5,622 nt of DNA, from contig NZ_MDFL01000046.1 of assembly GCF_001854785.1 (NCBI RefSeq), forward strand, positions 129,125-134,746, written 5' to 3'. This document shows, one piece after another, positions 1 through 5,622 of this stretch (within the stretch, counting starts at the first letter, position 1; each line of letters begins with the position of its first letter). This DNA is from Mesorhizobium sp. ORS 3428 (GTDB lineage Bacteria > Pseudomonadota > Alphaproteobacteria > Rhizobiales > Rhizobiaceae). The notes beneath the pieces were generated by a model that searched no databases, was not told where the DNA came from, and saw only the letters and a list, made by a program, of their open reading frames with translations. A program made the position numbers and the translations under genes.

Positions 1-1
1 G

Positions 2-2695
2 CTGAGGATCCTCGCCCGCGTCTTGAGGCGCGAGGAGACGCCGCATCAAAGCCCCTGGTGGCTGACGCTGCTCAGACTGTTGCTGGCGGCGCTTGTCGTC
101 ATGGCTCTGGCCGAACCTGTCTTCAATCCGCGTGAAAAACTGCCGGCGGAAGGCTCGGCGCTGGCGCTGGTGATCGACAATGACTGGGCAAGTGCGGACG
201 ACTGGGGCAAGCGCGTTGCCACCGCCGAGCGGCTGATTGCGGACGCCGGCTCGAACGGCGTGCCGGTCGTCATCGCCTTCACCGCCGAGAAGCCCAATGC
301 CGAGATCGGCCCGTTCGACGCCTCGGCTGCGCTCGACCGCCTCCGCGCGGCAAAGCCGCGCCCCGTCCCGACAAACCGCCCGGCCGTCTATGCCCGCGTC
401 GCCGCCGCTTTGGAGCGCCTGCCCGGCGCCAGCGTCGCCGTGCTTGCCGACGGCCTGGCGGCAAACGGCGACGAAGCCGCTTTCAAGACGCTTCTGGAGA
501 AGAATGCCTCGCGGCTGGTCTGGGCCACTTCCGACCGGCTTTCGCTGACCGGCCTGATCGGCGCCGACAACCAGGTCGACGGCTTCGCGCTGACCGCCAT
601 CCGCGCACCGGGCGATACGGCACCGGCGCAAATGACGGCAGGCGCCTTCGACGACAAGGGCCGCCGCATTGCCGACGCGACGCTGACCTTCGCGCCCGGC
701 GAAAGCACCGCCACTGGCACGGTGACGGTGCCGTTCGAGCTGCGCAATGACTTCGCCTCGATCGCGCTCGACGGCCAGCATCAGGCCGGCGCCGTGCGCG
801 TGCTCGACGAAAGCTCGAAGCGCCGCCGCGTCGGACTGCTGTCGCAGGCCGAGGCCGACCAGGCGCAGCCGCTTCTGTCGCCGCTCTACTATATCAAGCG
901 CGCGCTGCAGCCCTTCGCCGATCTGGTCGAGCCGTCGAGCGTCGATCTGGCCGATGCGATTCCGCAACTCCTCGACCAGAAGCCGGCGATGATCATCATG
1001 GCCGATGTCGGCAACATCCCCGAGCAGGTCCGGCAACGTCTGGTCGATTGGGTCGACAAGGGCGGCACGCTGGTGCGCTTTGCCGGTCCACGGCTGGCCG
1101 CCGCCGGCAATGACGACGACCTGCTGCCGGTCAGGTTGCGCAGCGGCGAGCGCGCACTGGGCGGCGCGCTGTCCTGGACGACGCCGCAGGCGGTGACGGA
1201 ATTCCCGAAGAACGGCCCCTTCGCCGACCTGGCGCCGCCGAGCGAGGTGACCGTGAGCCGGCAGGTGCTGGCCGAGCCGACGCCCGACATCGTCGAGCGC
1301 ACCTGGGCGACGCTCGCCGACGGCACGCCGCTGGTGACGGGCATGAAGAAGGACAAGGGCACGCTGGTGCTCTTCCACGTCACGCCGGAGGCGACCTGGT
1401 CGAACCTGCCGATCTCCGGCAGTTTCGTCGAGATGCTGAGGCGCATCGTGCAATTGTCGCGCAACCAGGGTGCAGCGGTTGCCAATGCCGAGGCCGCCGC
1501 CACGTCGCTGGCGCCCTATCGCATGATCGGCGCCGACGGCACGCTGGTGCCGCCGTCGCCCGACGCGCGGCCGCTCGTTCCGGGCTCAGGCCCGTTGCCG
1601 GTCACCCTGGAAAACCCGCCAGGGCTCTACGGCTCGGAGACTGGCGTCTTCGCGCACAATTTGCTCAATGCTTCGAGCACATTCACGCCGCTTGCACGCC
1701 CGCAGGTCTCCTTGCCGGTGACCGACATTCCCTACGCCTTCGACGAATCGGAGAACCTGAAAGGTCCGCTGGTCACCATCGCCCTCCTGCTGATGCTGCT
1801 CGACACGCTGGCGGTCTTGTGGATGGGCGGGGTATTGTCGCGACGGCCGCGCCGCGCCGCGGCGGCCATCGGTGCCGTGCTGATCGTCCTTGGCGGACTC
1901 TTCGGCCATGCCGATCCAGCCCGCGCGGATGATTCGAAGCCCGGCGATTCCCAGGCGATCGACGATATTTCGAAAACCCGCATCGCTTATGTCATCACCG
2001 GCGAGCCCGCTGTCGATTCGATCAGCCGCGCCGGCCTCGAGGGCCTCACACGCTTCCTGGTCGAGAAGACGGCGCTCGAGCCCGGCCCGCCGGCCGGCGT
2101 CGACATCTCTAGGGACGAGCTGTCCTTCTATCCGCTGATCTACTGGCCGATCGATGCCACCGCGCCGATGCCGAGCCAAGCGGCGATCGCCCGCATCGAC
2201 GCCTATATGCAGCAGGGCGGCACGGTTCTTTTCGATACGCGCGACCAGTTCTCCAACGGCATCGGAGCCGGGTCGACCAGCCCGGCGACGGAGCGATTGC
2301 GCGACATCCTCGCCAATCTCAACGTGCCGCCGCTGGAGCCGGTGCCGTCGGACCACGTGCTGACCAAATCCTTTTTCATCCTTCCGGAGTTTCCGGGCCG
2401 CTTCAATGGCAGTCCGCTGTGGGTCGAGGCCTCGCTCGACGCCTCCAACACCGAGAACCGTCCGGTGCGCACCGGCGACGGCGTGTCGCCGATCATGATC
2501 ACCGCCAATGATTTCGCCGGCGCCTGGGCGGTCGACGCGAATGGCGATCCGATGCTGCCGACCGTGCCGCCGGATCCGATGCAGCGCGTCTATGCGTTGC
2601 GCGCCGGCGTCAACATCATGATGTACATGCTGACCGGCAACTACAAATCCGACCAGGTGCATGTGCCCATCCTGCTCGAACGGCTGGGGCAGTAG
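2..2695 (+). CDS. DUF4159 domain-containing membrane protein with BatA-like N-terminus (5'-partial)
   Basis: The frame is open from the first bases, so the gene starts upstream; 897 residues are visible. Residue numbers count from the codon at base 2. A basic stretch and a membrane helix (about 19-38) match the second half of the double-anchor N-terminus of BatA-type proteins; about 40 residues including the first helix are probably missing. A von Willebrand A-like region follows, with its DxSxS metal motif replaced by D59-N60-D61-W62, though an ADG motif with D150 survives. A beta-rich stretch (180-270) precedes a glutamine-amidotransferase-like region (274-486) with KGG at 353-355 but no nucleophilic cysteine. 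Two helices (590-611 and 619-636) flank an Arg-rich loop, then DUF4159 runs from about 659 to the C-terminus. Positive-inside reasoning puts the soluble regions in the periplasm. The next gene starts three bases after the stop. The family is recognised confidently; its biochemical function is unknown, and a MoxR-linked envelope role is inferred. Confidence 0.92.
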   Translation: MRILARVLRREETPHQSPWWLTLLRLLLAALVVMALAEPVFNPREKLPAEGSALALVIDNDWASADDWGKRVATAERLIADAGSNGVPVVIAFTAEKPNAEIGPFDASAALDRLRAAKPRPVPTNRPAVYARVAAALERLPGASVAVLADGLAANGDEAAFKTLLEKNASRLVWATSDRLSLTGLIGADNQVDGFALTAIRAPGDTAPAQMTAGAFDDKGRRIADATLTFAPGESTATGTVTVPFELRNDFASIALDGQHQAGAVRVLDESSKRRRVGLLSQAEADQAQPLLSPLYYIKRALQPFADLVEPSSVDLADAIPQLLDQKPAMIIMADVGNIPEQVRQRLVDWVDKGGTLVRFAGPRLAAAGNDDDLLPVRLRSGERALGGALSWTTPQAVTEFPKNGPFADLAPPSEVTVSRQVLAEPTPDIVERTWATLADGTPLVTGMKKDKGTLVLFHVTPEATWSNLPISGSFVEMLRRIVQLSRNQGAAVANAEAAATSLAPYRMIGADGTLVPPSPDARPLVPGSGPLPVTLENPPGLYGSETGVFAHNLLNASSTFTPLARPQVSLPVTDIPYAFDESENLKGPLVTIALLLMLLDTLAVLWMGGVLSRRPRRAAAAIGAVLIVLGGLFGHADPARADDSKPGDSQAIDDISKTRIAYVITGEPAVDSISRAGLEGLTRFLVEKTALEPGPPAGVDISRDELSFYPLIYWPIDATAPMPSQAAIARIDAYMQQGGTVLFDTRDQFSNGIGAGSTSPATERLRDILANLNVPPLEPVPSDHVLTKSFFILPEFPGRFNGSPLWVEASLDASNTENRPVRTGDGVSPIMITANDFAGAWAVDANGDPMLPTVPPDPMQRVYALRAGVNIMMYMLTGNYKSDQVHVPILLERLGQ

Positions 2696-2698
2696 GTC

Positions 2699-4786
2699 AT
2701 GAACTGGTCGATCTCCTTCGAGCCGCTGGTTTCCTGGCCGATGTTCGGCCTGGTCTTCGTGCCGCTGCTGTTGCTTGCGCTGGCCGGCCTATGGTTCCGC
2801 CAGCGCGGCTCGGTCCTGCGCTTCGTCGCGCTGCTCGCGCTTGGCGCAGCACTCCTCAACCCCGTCTTCCTCGACGAGGAACGCGAGGCTCTGAAGAGCG
2901 TCGTCGCCATCATCGTCGACCGCAGCCAGAGCCAGGACATCGGCGACCGCACCAAGCAGACCGAGGAAGCGCTTGCGGGCCTTCAGCAGCGCCTTGGCCG
3001 CTTCAAGCAATTCGATGTCCGCGTCGTCGACGCCGGCAAGTCGGAGGCTGCCGACGAGCGCACCGAAACCCGGCTGTTCAGCGCGCTGGAAAATGCCTTC
3101 CGCGACGTGCCGCCCTCGCGGATCGGCGGCGCGATCATGATCACCGACGGCGAGGTGCACGATGCGCCTGCCGGGGCGCCGGAGTTCAACGCGCCGTTGC
3201 ATGCGCTGATCACCGGCAAGGAGCATGAGAAGGACCGCCGCATCCGCTTCGAGAATGCGCCGCGCTTCGGCCTCGTCGGCAAGCCGCTCGACATGAGCTA
3301 CCGCGTCATCGCCAGCGACGGCGAAACCGGCCCCGTCGACGTCCGGGTCTTGGTCAATGGCCAGCAGGTCTCGGTCGAGCACGCGACGATCGGCCAGCCG
3401 ATGAAGCTGCAGGTCACCATCCCCAATGCCGGCCGCAACATCGTCCAGCTCGGCATCGACCACGAGCCGGGCGAACTGACGGACGCCAATAACCGTGCCA
3501 TCGCACTCGTCGACGGCATCCGCGAGAACCTGCGCGTGCTGCTCGTCTCCGGTGAGCCGCATGGCGGCGAACGCACCTGGCGCAACCTGTTGAAATCAGA
3601 CGCATCGGTTGATCTCGTCCATTTCACGATTCTGCGCCCGCCGGAAAAGCAGGACGGCACGCCGATCAATGAACTGTCGCTGATCGCCTTCCCGACGCGC
3701 GAACTGTTCGTCGAGAAGATCAAGGACTTCGACCTCATCATCTTCGACCGCTACCAGCACCGCGACGTGCTGCCGATCCTCTATTACGACTACATCTCCG
3801 AATATGTCGAAAAAGGCGGCGCGCTGCTGATCGCCGCCGGCCCCGAATATGCCGGCGAGAGCTCGATTGCCCGCACGCCGCTGATGTCGGCTCTGCCGGC
3901 GATGCCAAGCGGCGAGGTTGTCGACAAGGCCTTCTATCCGCGTCTCACCGATCTTGGCCAGCGTCACCCCGTGACGCGCGGGCTCGACGGCTCGGCCAGC
4001 GACCCGCCGCACTGGAGCCGGTGGTTCCGCACCATCGGCGTCAAGAATCCCGAGGGCGAAGTGGTGATGAAAGGTGCCGACAACCGCCCGCTCCTCCTGC
4101 TCGACCGCAAGGGCGAAGGCCGGGTCGGCATGCTGCTTTCCGACCAGGGCTGGCTATGGGCGCGCGGCTTCGAAGGCGGCGGACCGCATGTCCAGCTCTA
4201 CCGGCGCATTGCCCACTGGCTGATGAAGGAGCCAGAGCTGGAAGAGGAACGGCTGACCGCCGACGGCCGCGGCATGGTTCTGGAGGTCCGCCGTCAGACG
4301 ATGAGCGACGATCCGGGCCCGGCGCAGGTCATCACGCCCTCCGGAAAAAAGGTAACGATCAAGCTGCAGAAATCCGAGCCAGGCGTCTTCACCGGCAGCC
4401 TGCAGACCAGTGAGATCGGCCTCTATCAGGTCGCCAATGGCGACCTCACCGCGCTTGCCCATGTCGGCCCGGTCAACGCGCCGGAATTCTCCGATGTCGT
4501 TTCCACGGAAGACAGGCTGAAGCCGCCGGCGGAGGCGACCGGCGGCAGCGTGCGCCGCCTGGCACCCTCGTCGGCGCTCGGCAGCCTCGCCGGCGGCGTG
4601 AGCCTGCCTTCGATCGTGCCGGTCCGCTCTGCCGGCGCTGCCTCGGGCGATGACTGGATCGGCCTTCGCACCACCGACGACAGCGCCCTCAAGGCCGTTT
4701 CGCGCGTGCCGCTGTTCGGCGGCTTCCTCGGCCTCGGCCTGCTGCTCCTGGCCATAGGCTCGATGTGGTATCGCGAAGGACGGTAG
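2699..4786 (+). CDS. vWA and glutamine-amidotransferase-like membrane protein, 695 aa
   Basis: This is the usual partner of the DUF4159 gene before it. The ATG lies three bases after that gene's TAG, with a weak purine-rich GGGG nine bases upstream, so translation is probably coupled. Two N-terminal membrane helices (about 13-33 and 38-57) are joined by a basic loop. A von Willebrand A domain follows with an intact MIDAS motif D74-R75-S76-Q77-S78, a likely second-motif threonine at T124 and the ITDG strand ending in D150. Residues 180-272 look like an Ig-like beta domain. Residues 277-510 resemble a class I glutamine amidotransferase fold, with KGG at 372-374, but AAGP stands where a nucleophile elbow would be and there is no cysteine. 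A low-complexity Gly/Ala/Ser stretch (about 600-650) leads to a C-terminal helix (671-690) and a basic tail. The soluble part should be periplasmic. The intact metal site suggests binding of a protein ligand or partner. The precise function is unknown. Confidence 0.9.
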   Translation: MNWSISFEPLVSWPMFGLVFVPLLLLALAGLWFRQRGSVLRFVALLALGAALLNPVFLDEEREALKSVVAIIVDRSQSQDIGDRTKQTEEALAGLQQRLGRFKQFDVRVVDAGKSEAADERTETRLFSALENAFRDVPPSRIGGAIMITDGEVHDAPAGAPEFNAPLHALITGKEHEKDRRIRFENAPRFGLVGKPLDMSYRVIASDGETGPVDVRVLVNGQQVSVEHATIGQPMKLQVTIPNAGRNIVQLGIDHEPGELTDANNRAIALVDGIRENLRVLLVSGEPHGGERTWRNLLKSDASVDLVHFTILRPPEKQDGTPINELSLIAFPTRELFVEKIKDFDLIIFDRYQHRDVLPILYYDYISEYVEKGGALLIAAGPEYAGESSIARTPLMSALPAMPSGEVVDKAFYPRLTDLGQRHPVTRGLDGSASDPPHWSRWFRTIGVKNPEGEVVMKGADNRPLLLLDRKGEGRVGMLLSDQGWLWARGFEGGGPHVQLYRRIAHWLMKEPELEEERLTADGRGMVLEVRRQTMSDDPGPAQVITPSGKKVTIKLQKSEPGVFTGSLQTSEIGLYQVANGDLTALAHVGPVNAPEFSDVVSTEDRLKPPAEATGGSVRRLAPSSALGSLAGGVSLPSIVPVRSAGAASGDDWIGLRTTDDSALKAVSRVPLFGGFLGLGLLLLAIGSMWYREGR

Positions 4787-4793
4787 CATCTTT

Positions 4794-4870
4794 CACCTCT
4801 CCCCCTGTGCCAGAGGTCGGATTGCCCCGATTTGTCCTTCACAAATCGGATGGCAATCCGGGTGAGGGGT
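4794..4870 (+). repeat. Intergenic palindromic repeat, module 1
   Basis: The module begins seven bases after the stop of the 695-aa protein gene. A 6-bp stem pairs ACCTCT (4795-4800) with AGAGGT (4812-4817). A longer hairpin then pairs 4818-4826 with 4852-4860 (9 bp) and 4827-4835 with 4841-4849 (9 bp), with a two-base bulge at 4850-4851 and a five-base loop. The module ends in GGGTGAGGGGT. This layout resembles mosaic palindromic repeats of rhizobial intergenic regions (the RIME type); membership in a named family is inferred from style only. No run of T follows the hairpin, so it is not a textbook intrinsic terminator, but it could stabilise the mRNA 3' end. Confidence 0.7.
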
Positions 4871-4890
4871 AAGCTGCCGCCAAGCTGGAG

Positions 4891-4951
4891 CACCCCTCAT
4901 CCGTCTCGGCGCTGCGCGCCGATCCACCTTCTCCCCCAAGGGGGAGAAGGG
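4891..4951 (-). repeat. Intergenic palindromic repeat, module 2 (inverted relative to module 1)
   Basis: Read on the minus strand, this module has the same order of parts as module 1: a CT-rich hairpin, a second hairpin, then the ending GATGAGGGGT. The first hairpin is a perfect 11-bp stem (4927-4937 with 4940-4950) around a two-base loop. The second is a 7-bp stem (4906-4912 with 4916-4922) around TGC. Its end ACCCCTCA (4892-4899) is the exact reverse complement of the end of module 1 (4863-4870), and pairing extends to 11 of 12 positions across a 21-base spacer. The hairpin sequences differ from module 1, as expected for diverged copies or exchangeable parts of a mosaic repeat. Confidence 0.7.
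4927..4950 (-). terminator. Strong hairpin downstream of clpS, possible transcript end
   Basis: A perfect 11-bp stem with a two-base loop begins 15 bases after the clpS stop codon on the minus strand and also lies downstream of the plus-strand genes. Between convergent genes such a structure could stop or protect transcripts from both sides. Neither flank has a T-run, so intrinsic termination is not shown by the sequence. It is listed because it is the strongest candidate 3'-end structure here; it is also part of repeat module 2. Confidence 0.3.
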
Positions 4952-4965
4952 AAGCGTCCAGCCCC

Positions 4966-5271
4966 CTACTCTTCCGGCTCGGTTGTGAACAGCAGCGGAT
5001 AGCCCTTGGCCTTGCCGACGTCGGTGGCCCGCGCGGCCTTGGTCTCGGCGACGTCGCGCGTGAAGACGGCGACCACGCAAACGCCGCGCGTGTGCGCCGT
5101 GATCATCACGCGGTGCGCCTGATCCTCGCTGAGCTTGAATTCCGCCTTGAGCACGGTCACCACGAACTCGCGCGGCGTGAAGTCGTCATTGACGAGAATG
5201 ACCTTGTAGAGCTTCGGCCGCTCGGTTTTCGGCCGCGTCTTGGTACGCGGCGTGAGGACAGTTTCAGGCAT
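4966..5271 (-). CDS. clpS: ClpS2-type ATP-dependent Clp protease adaptor
   Basis: This 101-residue cytosolic protein binds the N-terminal residue of N-degron substrates and hands them to the ClpA unfoldase of ClpAP. A basic, Thr/Lys/Pro-rich flexible tail (1-20), which in the family enters ClpA, precedes the ClpS core (21-101). The core shows LYKVILVNDD with the pocket residues N28 and D29, H60 (the counterpart of E. coli H66), M56 (E. coli M62) and the ClpA-contacting VAETK motif at 74-78. The gatekeeper methionine of E. coli (M40) is R34 here, in FTPREFV. This and the ending FTTEPEE match ClpS2, the second paralogue carried by many alphaproteobacteria, reported in Agrobacterium to have narrower substrate specificity than ClpS1. 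A partial Shine-Dalgarno GGTGGA lies five bases before the ATG, and there is no in-frame start close upstream. No clpA is adjacent, in keeping with a stand-alone paralogue. Confidence 0.95.
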   Translation of the reverse strand: MPETVLTPRTKTRPKTERPKLYKVILVNDDFTPREFVVTVLKAEFKLSEDQAHRVMITAHTRGVCVVAVFTRDVAETKAARATDVGKAKGYPLLFTTEPEE

Positions 5272-5301
5272 CGGGGTCCACCAGTGGTGAACTGCGGCAA
5301 A

Positions 5302-5335
5302 TCCGGGAAAAGCGCTGCGCGGTTTTCCGTCCGGA
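5302..5335 (-). promoter_or_regulatory. Imperfect hairpin in the clpS leader
   Basis: TCCG (5302-5305) pairs with CGGA (5332-5335) and GGAAAA (5306-5311) pairs with TTTTCC (5323-5328), giving ten pairs with a three-base bulge (5329-5331) and an 11-base GC-rich loop. In the clpS mRNA it would sit about 30-65 bases before the start codon. It leaves the weak ribosome binding site free. It might affect mRNA stability or be an operator-like inverted repeat. There is no evidence beyond the base pairing. Confidence 0.3.
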
Positions 5336-5431
5336 ACTGCGCGAAAACAACCGCCATTCTCGCTTCCACTCTGTCATGCAGGGAAGCGATCGTCCATTTA
5401 CCCGCTGCAGCAGCGCGGACAGACATTCTTG

Positions 5432-5462
5432 CTTATGTGGGAAAGGCCTGCTTGCGGGTCAA
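5432..5462 (-). promoter_or_regulatory. Weak sigma-70-like promoter candidate for clpS
   Basis: On the minus strand TTGACC (5457-5462) resembles a -35 box and overlaps the stop codon of the upstream gene. CATAAG (5432-5437) matches four of six -10 positions, but the spacer is 19 bases, longer than the ideal 17. If used, it would give a leader of about 150 bases containing the hairpin at 5302-5335. Cotranscription from the upstream gene is an equally good alternative. Confidence 0.22.
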
Positions 5463-5622
5463 CGGCCCTGCCGGCCGACCGTGCGGCGCATCGCCGTGCC
5501 GGACCTGCCGGAGCCGCCGTCGTTGATGTCCGGACCGCGCTCGATGAAGGCGGCAACCATCCAGGCGCAGAAGCCGATCAGCGTTGCGCCGGTCAGCACG
5601 ATGAGGACCCAGCTCTGCGCCG
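5459..5622 (-). CDS. Small membrane protein, C-terminal part only (5' end beyond window)
   Basis: The last 53 codons and a TGA stop of a minus-strand gene are visible; the frame runs off the right edge with no convincing start inside. The visible part has one hydrophobic segment (about residues 4-26, starting SWVLIVLTG and ending near MVAAFIE), then a Gly/Ser/Arg-rich polar tail ending in GRQGR. Almost every codon ends in G or C, as in the neighbouring genes, and the competing frames lack this bias, which supports real coding. The Arg-rich tail would be cytoplasmic by the positive-inside rule. The family is not recognised. It lies 187 bases upstream of clpS on the same strand and could share its transcript. 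Confidence 0.62.
   Translation of the reverse strand, partial: AQSWVLIVLTGATLIGFCAWMVAAFIERGPDINDGGSGRSGTAMRRTVGRQGR

Noticed and set aside
23..25. TTG as the start codon of the DUF4159 protein gene
   Set aside because: The frame stays open to the left edge and reads LRILARV, which fits the known family sequence before this point. The gene is simply cut by the window.
1586..2662. 358-codon open frame on the minus strand inside the DUF4159 gene
   Set aside because: It is rich in Arg, His, Gly and Asp with no recognisable domain and lies opposite a confident coding frame. Long antisense open frames are usual in GC-rich genes.
2686..2701. Strong Shine-Dalgarno site for the second gene
   Set aside because: Only GGGG and a short TAGGT are present before the ATG. 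Coupling to the stop codon three bases upstream is a better explanation for its translation.
2789..3562. 257-codon open frame on the minus strand inside the 695-aa protein gene
   Set aside because: Same cause: an acidic and Arg-rich antisense translation opposite the vWA domain with no motif of its own.
4818..4860. Classical intrinsic terminator after the 695-aa protein gene
   Set aside because: The hairpin is strong, but the bases after it are GGTGAGGGGT with no T-run. It is reported as part of a repeat instead.
4793..5080. 95-codon minus-strand frame across the repeat region
   Set aside because: It joins an out-of-frame part of clpS to the palindromic repeats; the product is low-complexity Arg/Gly-rich sequence.
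5157..5426. 89-codon minus-strand frame in the clpS leader, considered as a leader peptide or upstream gene
   Set aside because: Its third codon positions are mixed rather than G/C-rich over the leader, unlike every real gene here, and it runs into clpS out of frame.
5092..5526. 144-codon plus-strand open frame antisense to clpS
   Set aside because: It covers clpS, its leader and the end of the next gene, and its translation has no family features. The minus-strand genes explain the region better.

Overview
The window looks like chromosomal DNA from an alphaproteobacterium of the order Hyphomicrobiales, most likely Mesorhizobium or a near relative. The grounds are high GC with a strong G/C preference at third codon positions, a ClpS of the rhizobial ClpS2 type, a two-gene DUF4159 membrane-protein set in the arrangement common in this order, and an intergenic palindromic repeat of the style found in rhizobia. 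The genus is an inference from remembered family features; no search was run.

Bases 1-4786 hold two large genes on the plus strand with only three bases between them. The first (cut at its 5' end by the window edge) encodes a DUF4159-domain membrane protein with a von Willebrand A-like region whose metal site is degenerate and a glutamine-amidotransferase-like region with no catalytic cysteine. The second encodes a 695-residue membrane protein of similar plan but with an intact DxSxS metal site and no DUF4159 domain. Positive-inside reasoning places nearly all of both proteins in the periplasm. Neither contains a single cysteine. In relatives, genes for a MoxR-type AAA+ ATPase and a DUF58 protein usually lie just upstream; they would be outside this window. 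The pair probably forms part of a MoxR-linked envelope complex whose biochemical role is not established.

Bases 4787-4965, between convergent genes, are filled by two palindromic repeat modules that appear to be diverged copies of one element in opposite orientations. They could protect or end transcripts from both sides, but no U-tract of a classical terminator is present.

Bases 4966-5271 on the minus strand encode ClpS2, the N-degron adaptor that feeds substrates to ClpAP. It is preceded by a 187-base leader with an imperfect hairpin and only a weak promoter candidate. The right edge (5459-5622, minus strand) holds the 3' end of a small gene for a protein with one membrane segment; its start lies outside the window. 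No tRNA, rRNA, CRISPR array, insertion sequence or phage feature was seen.
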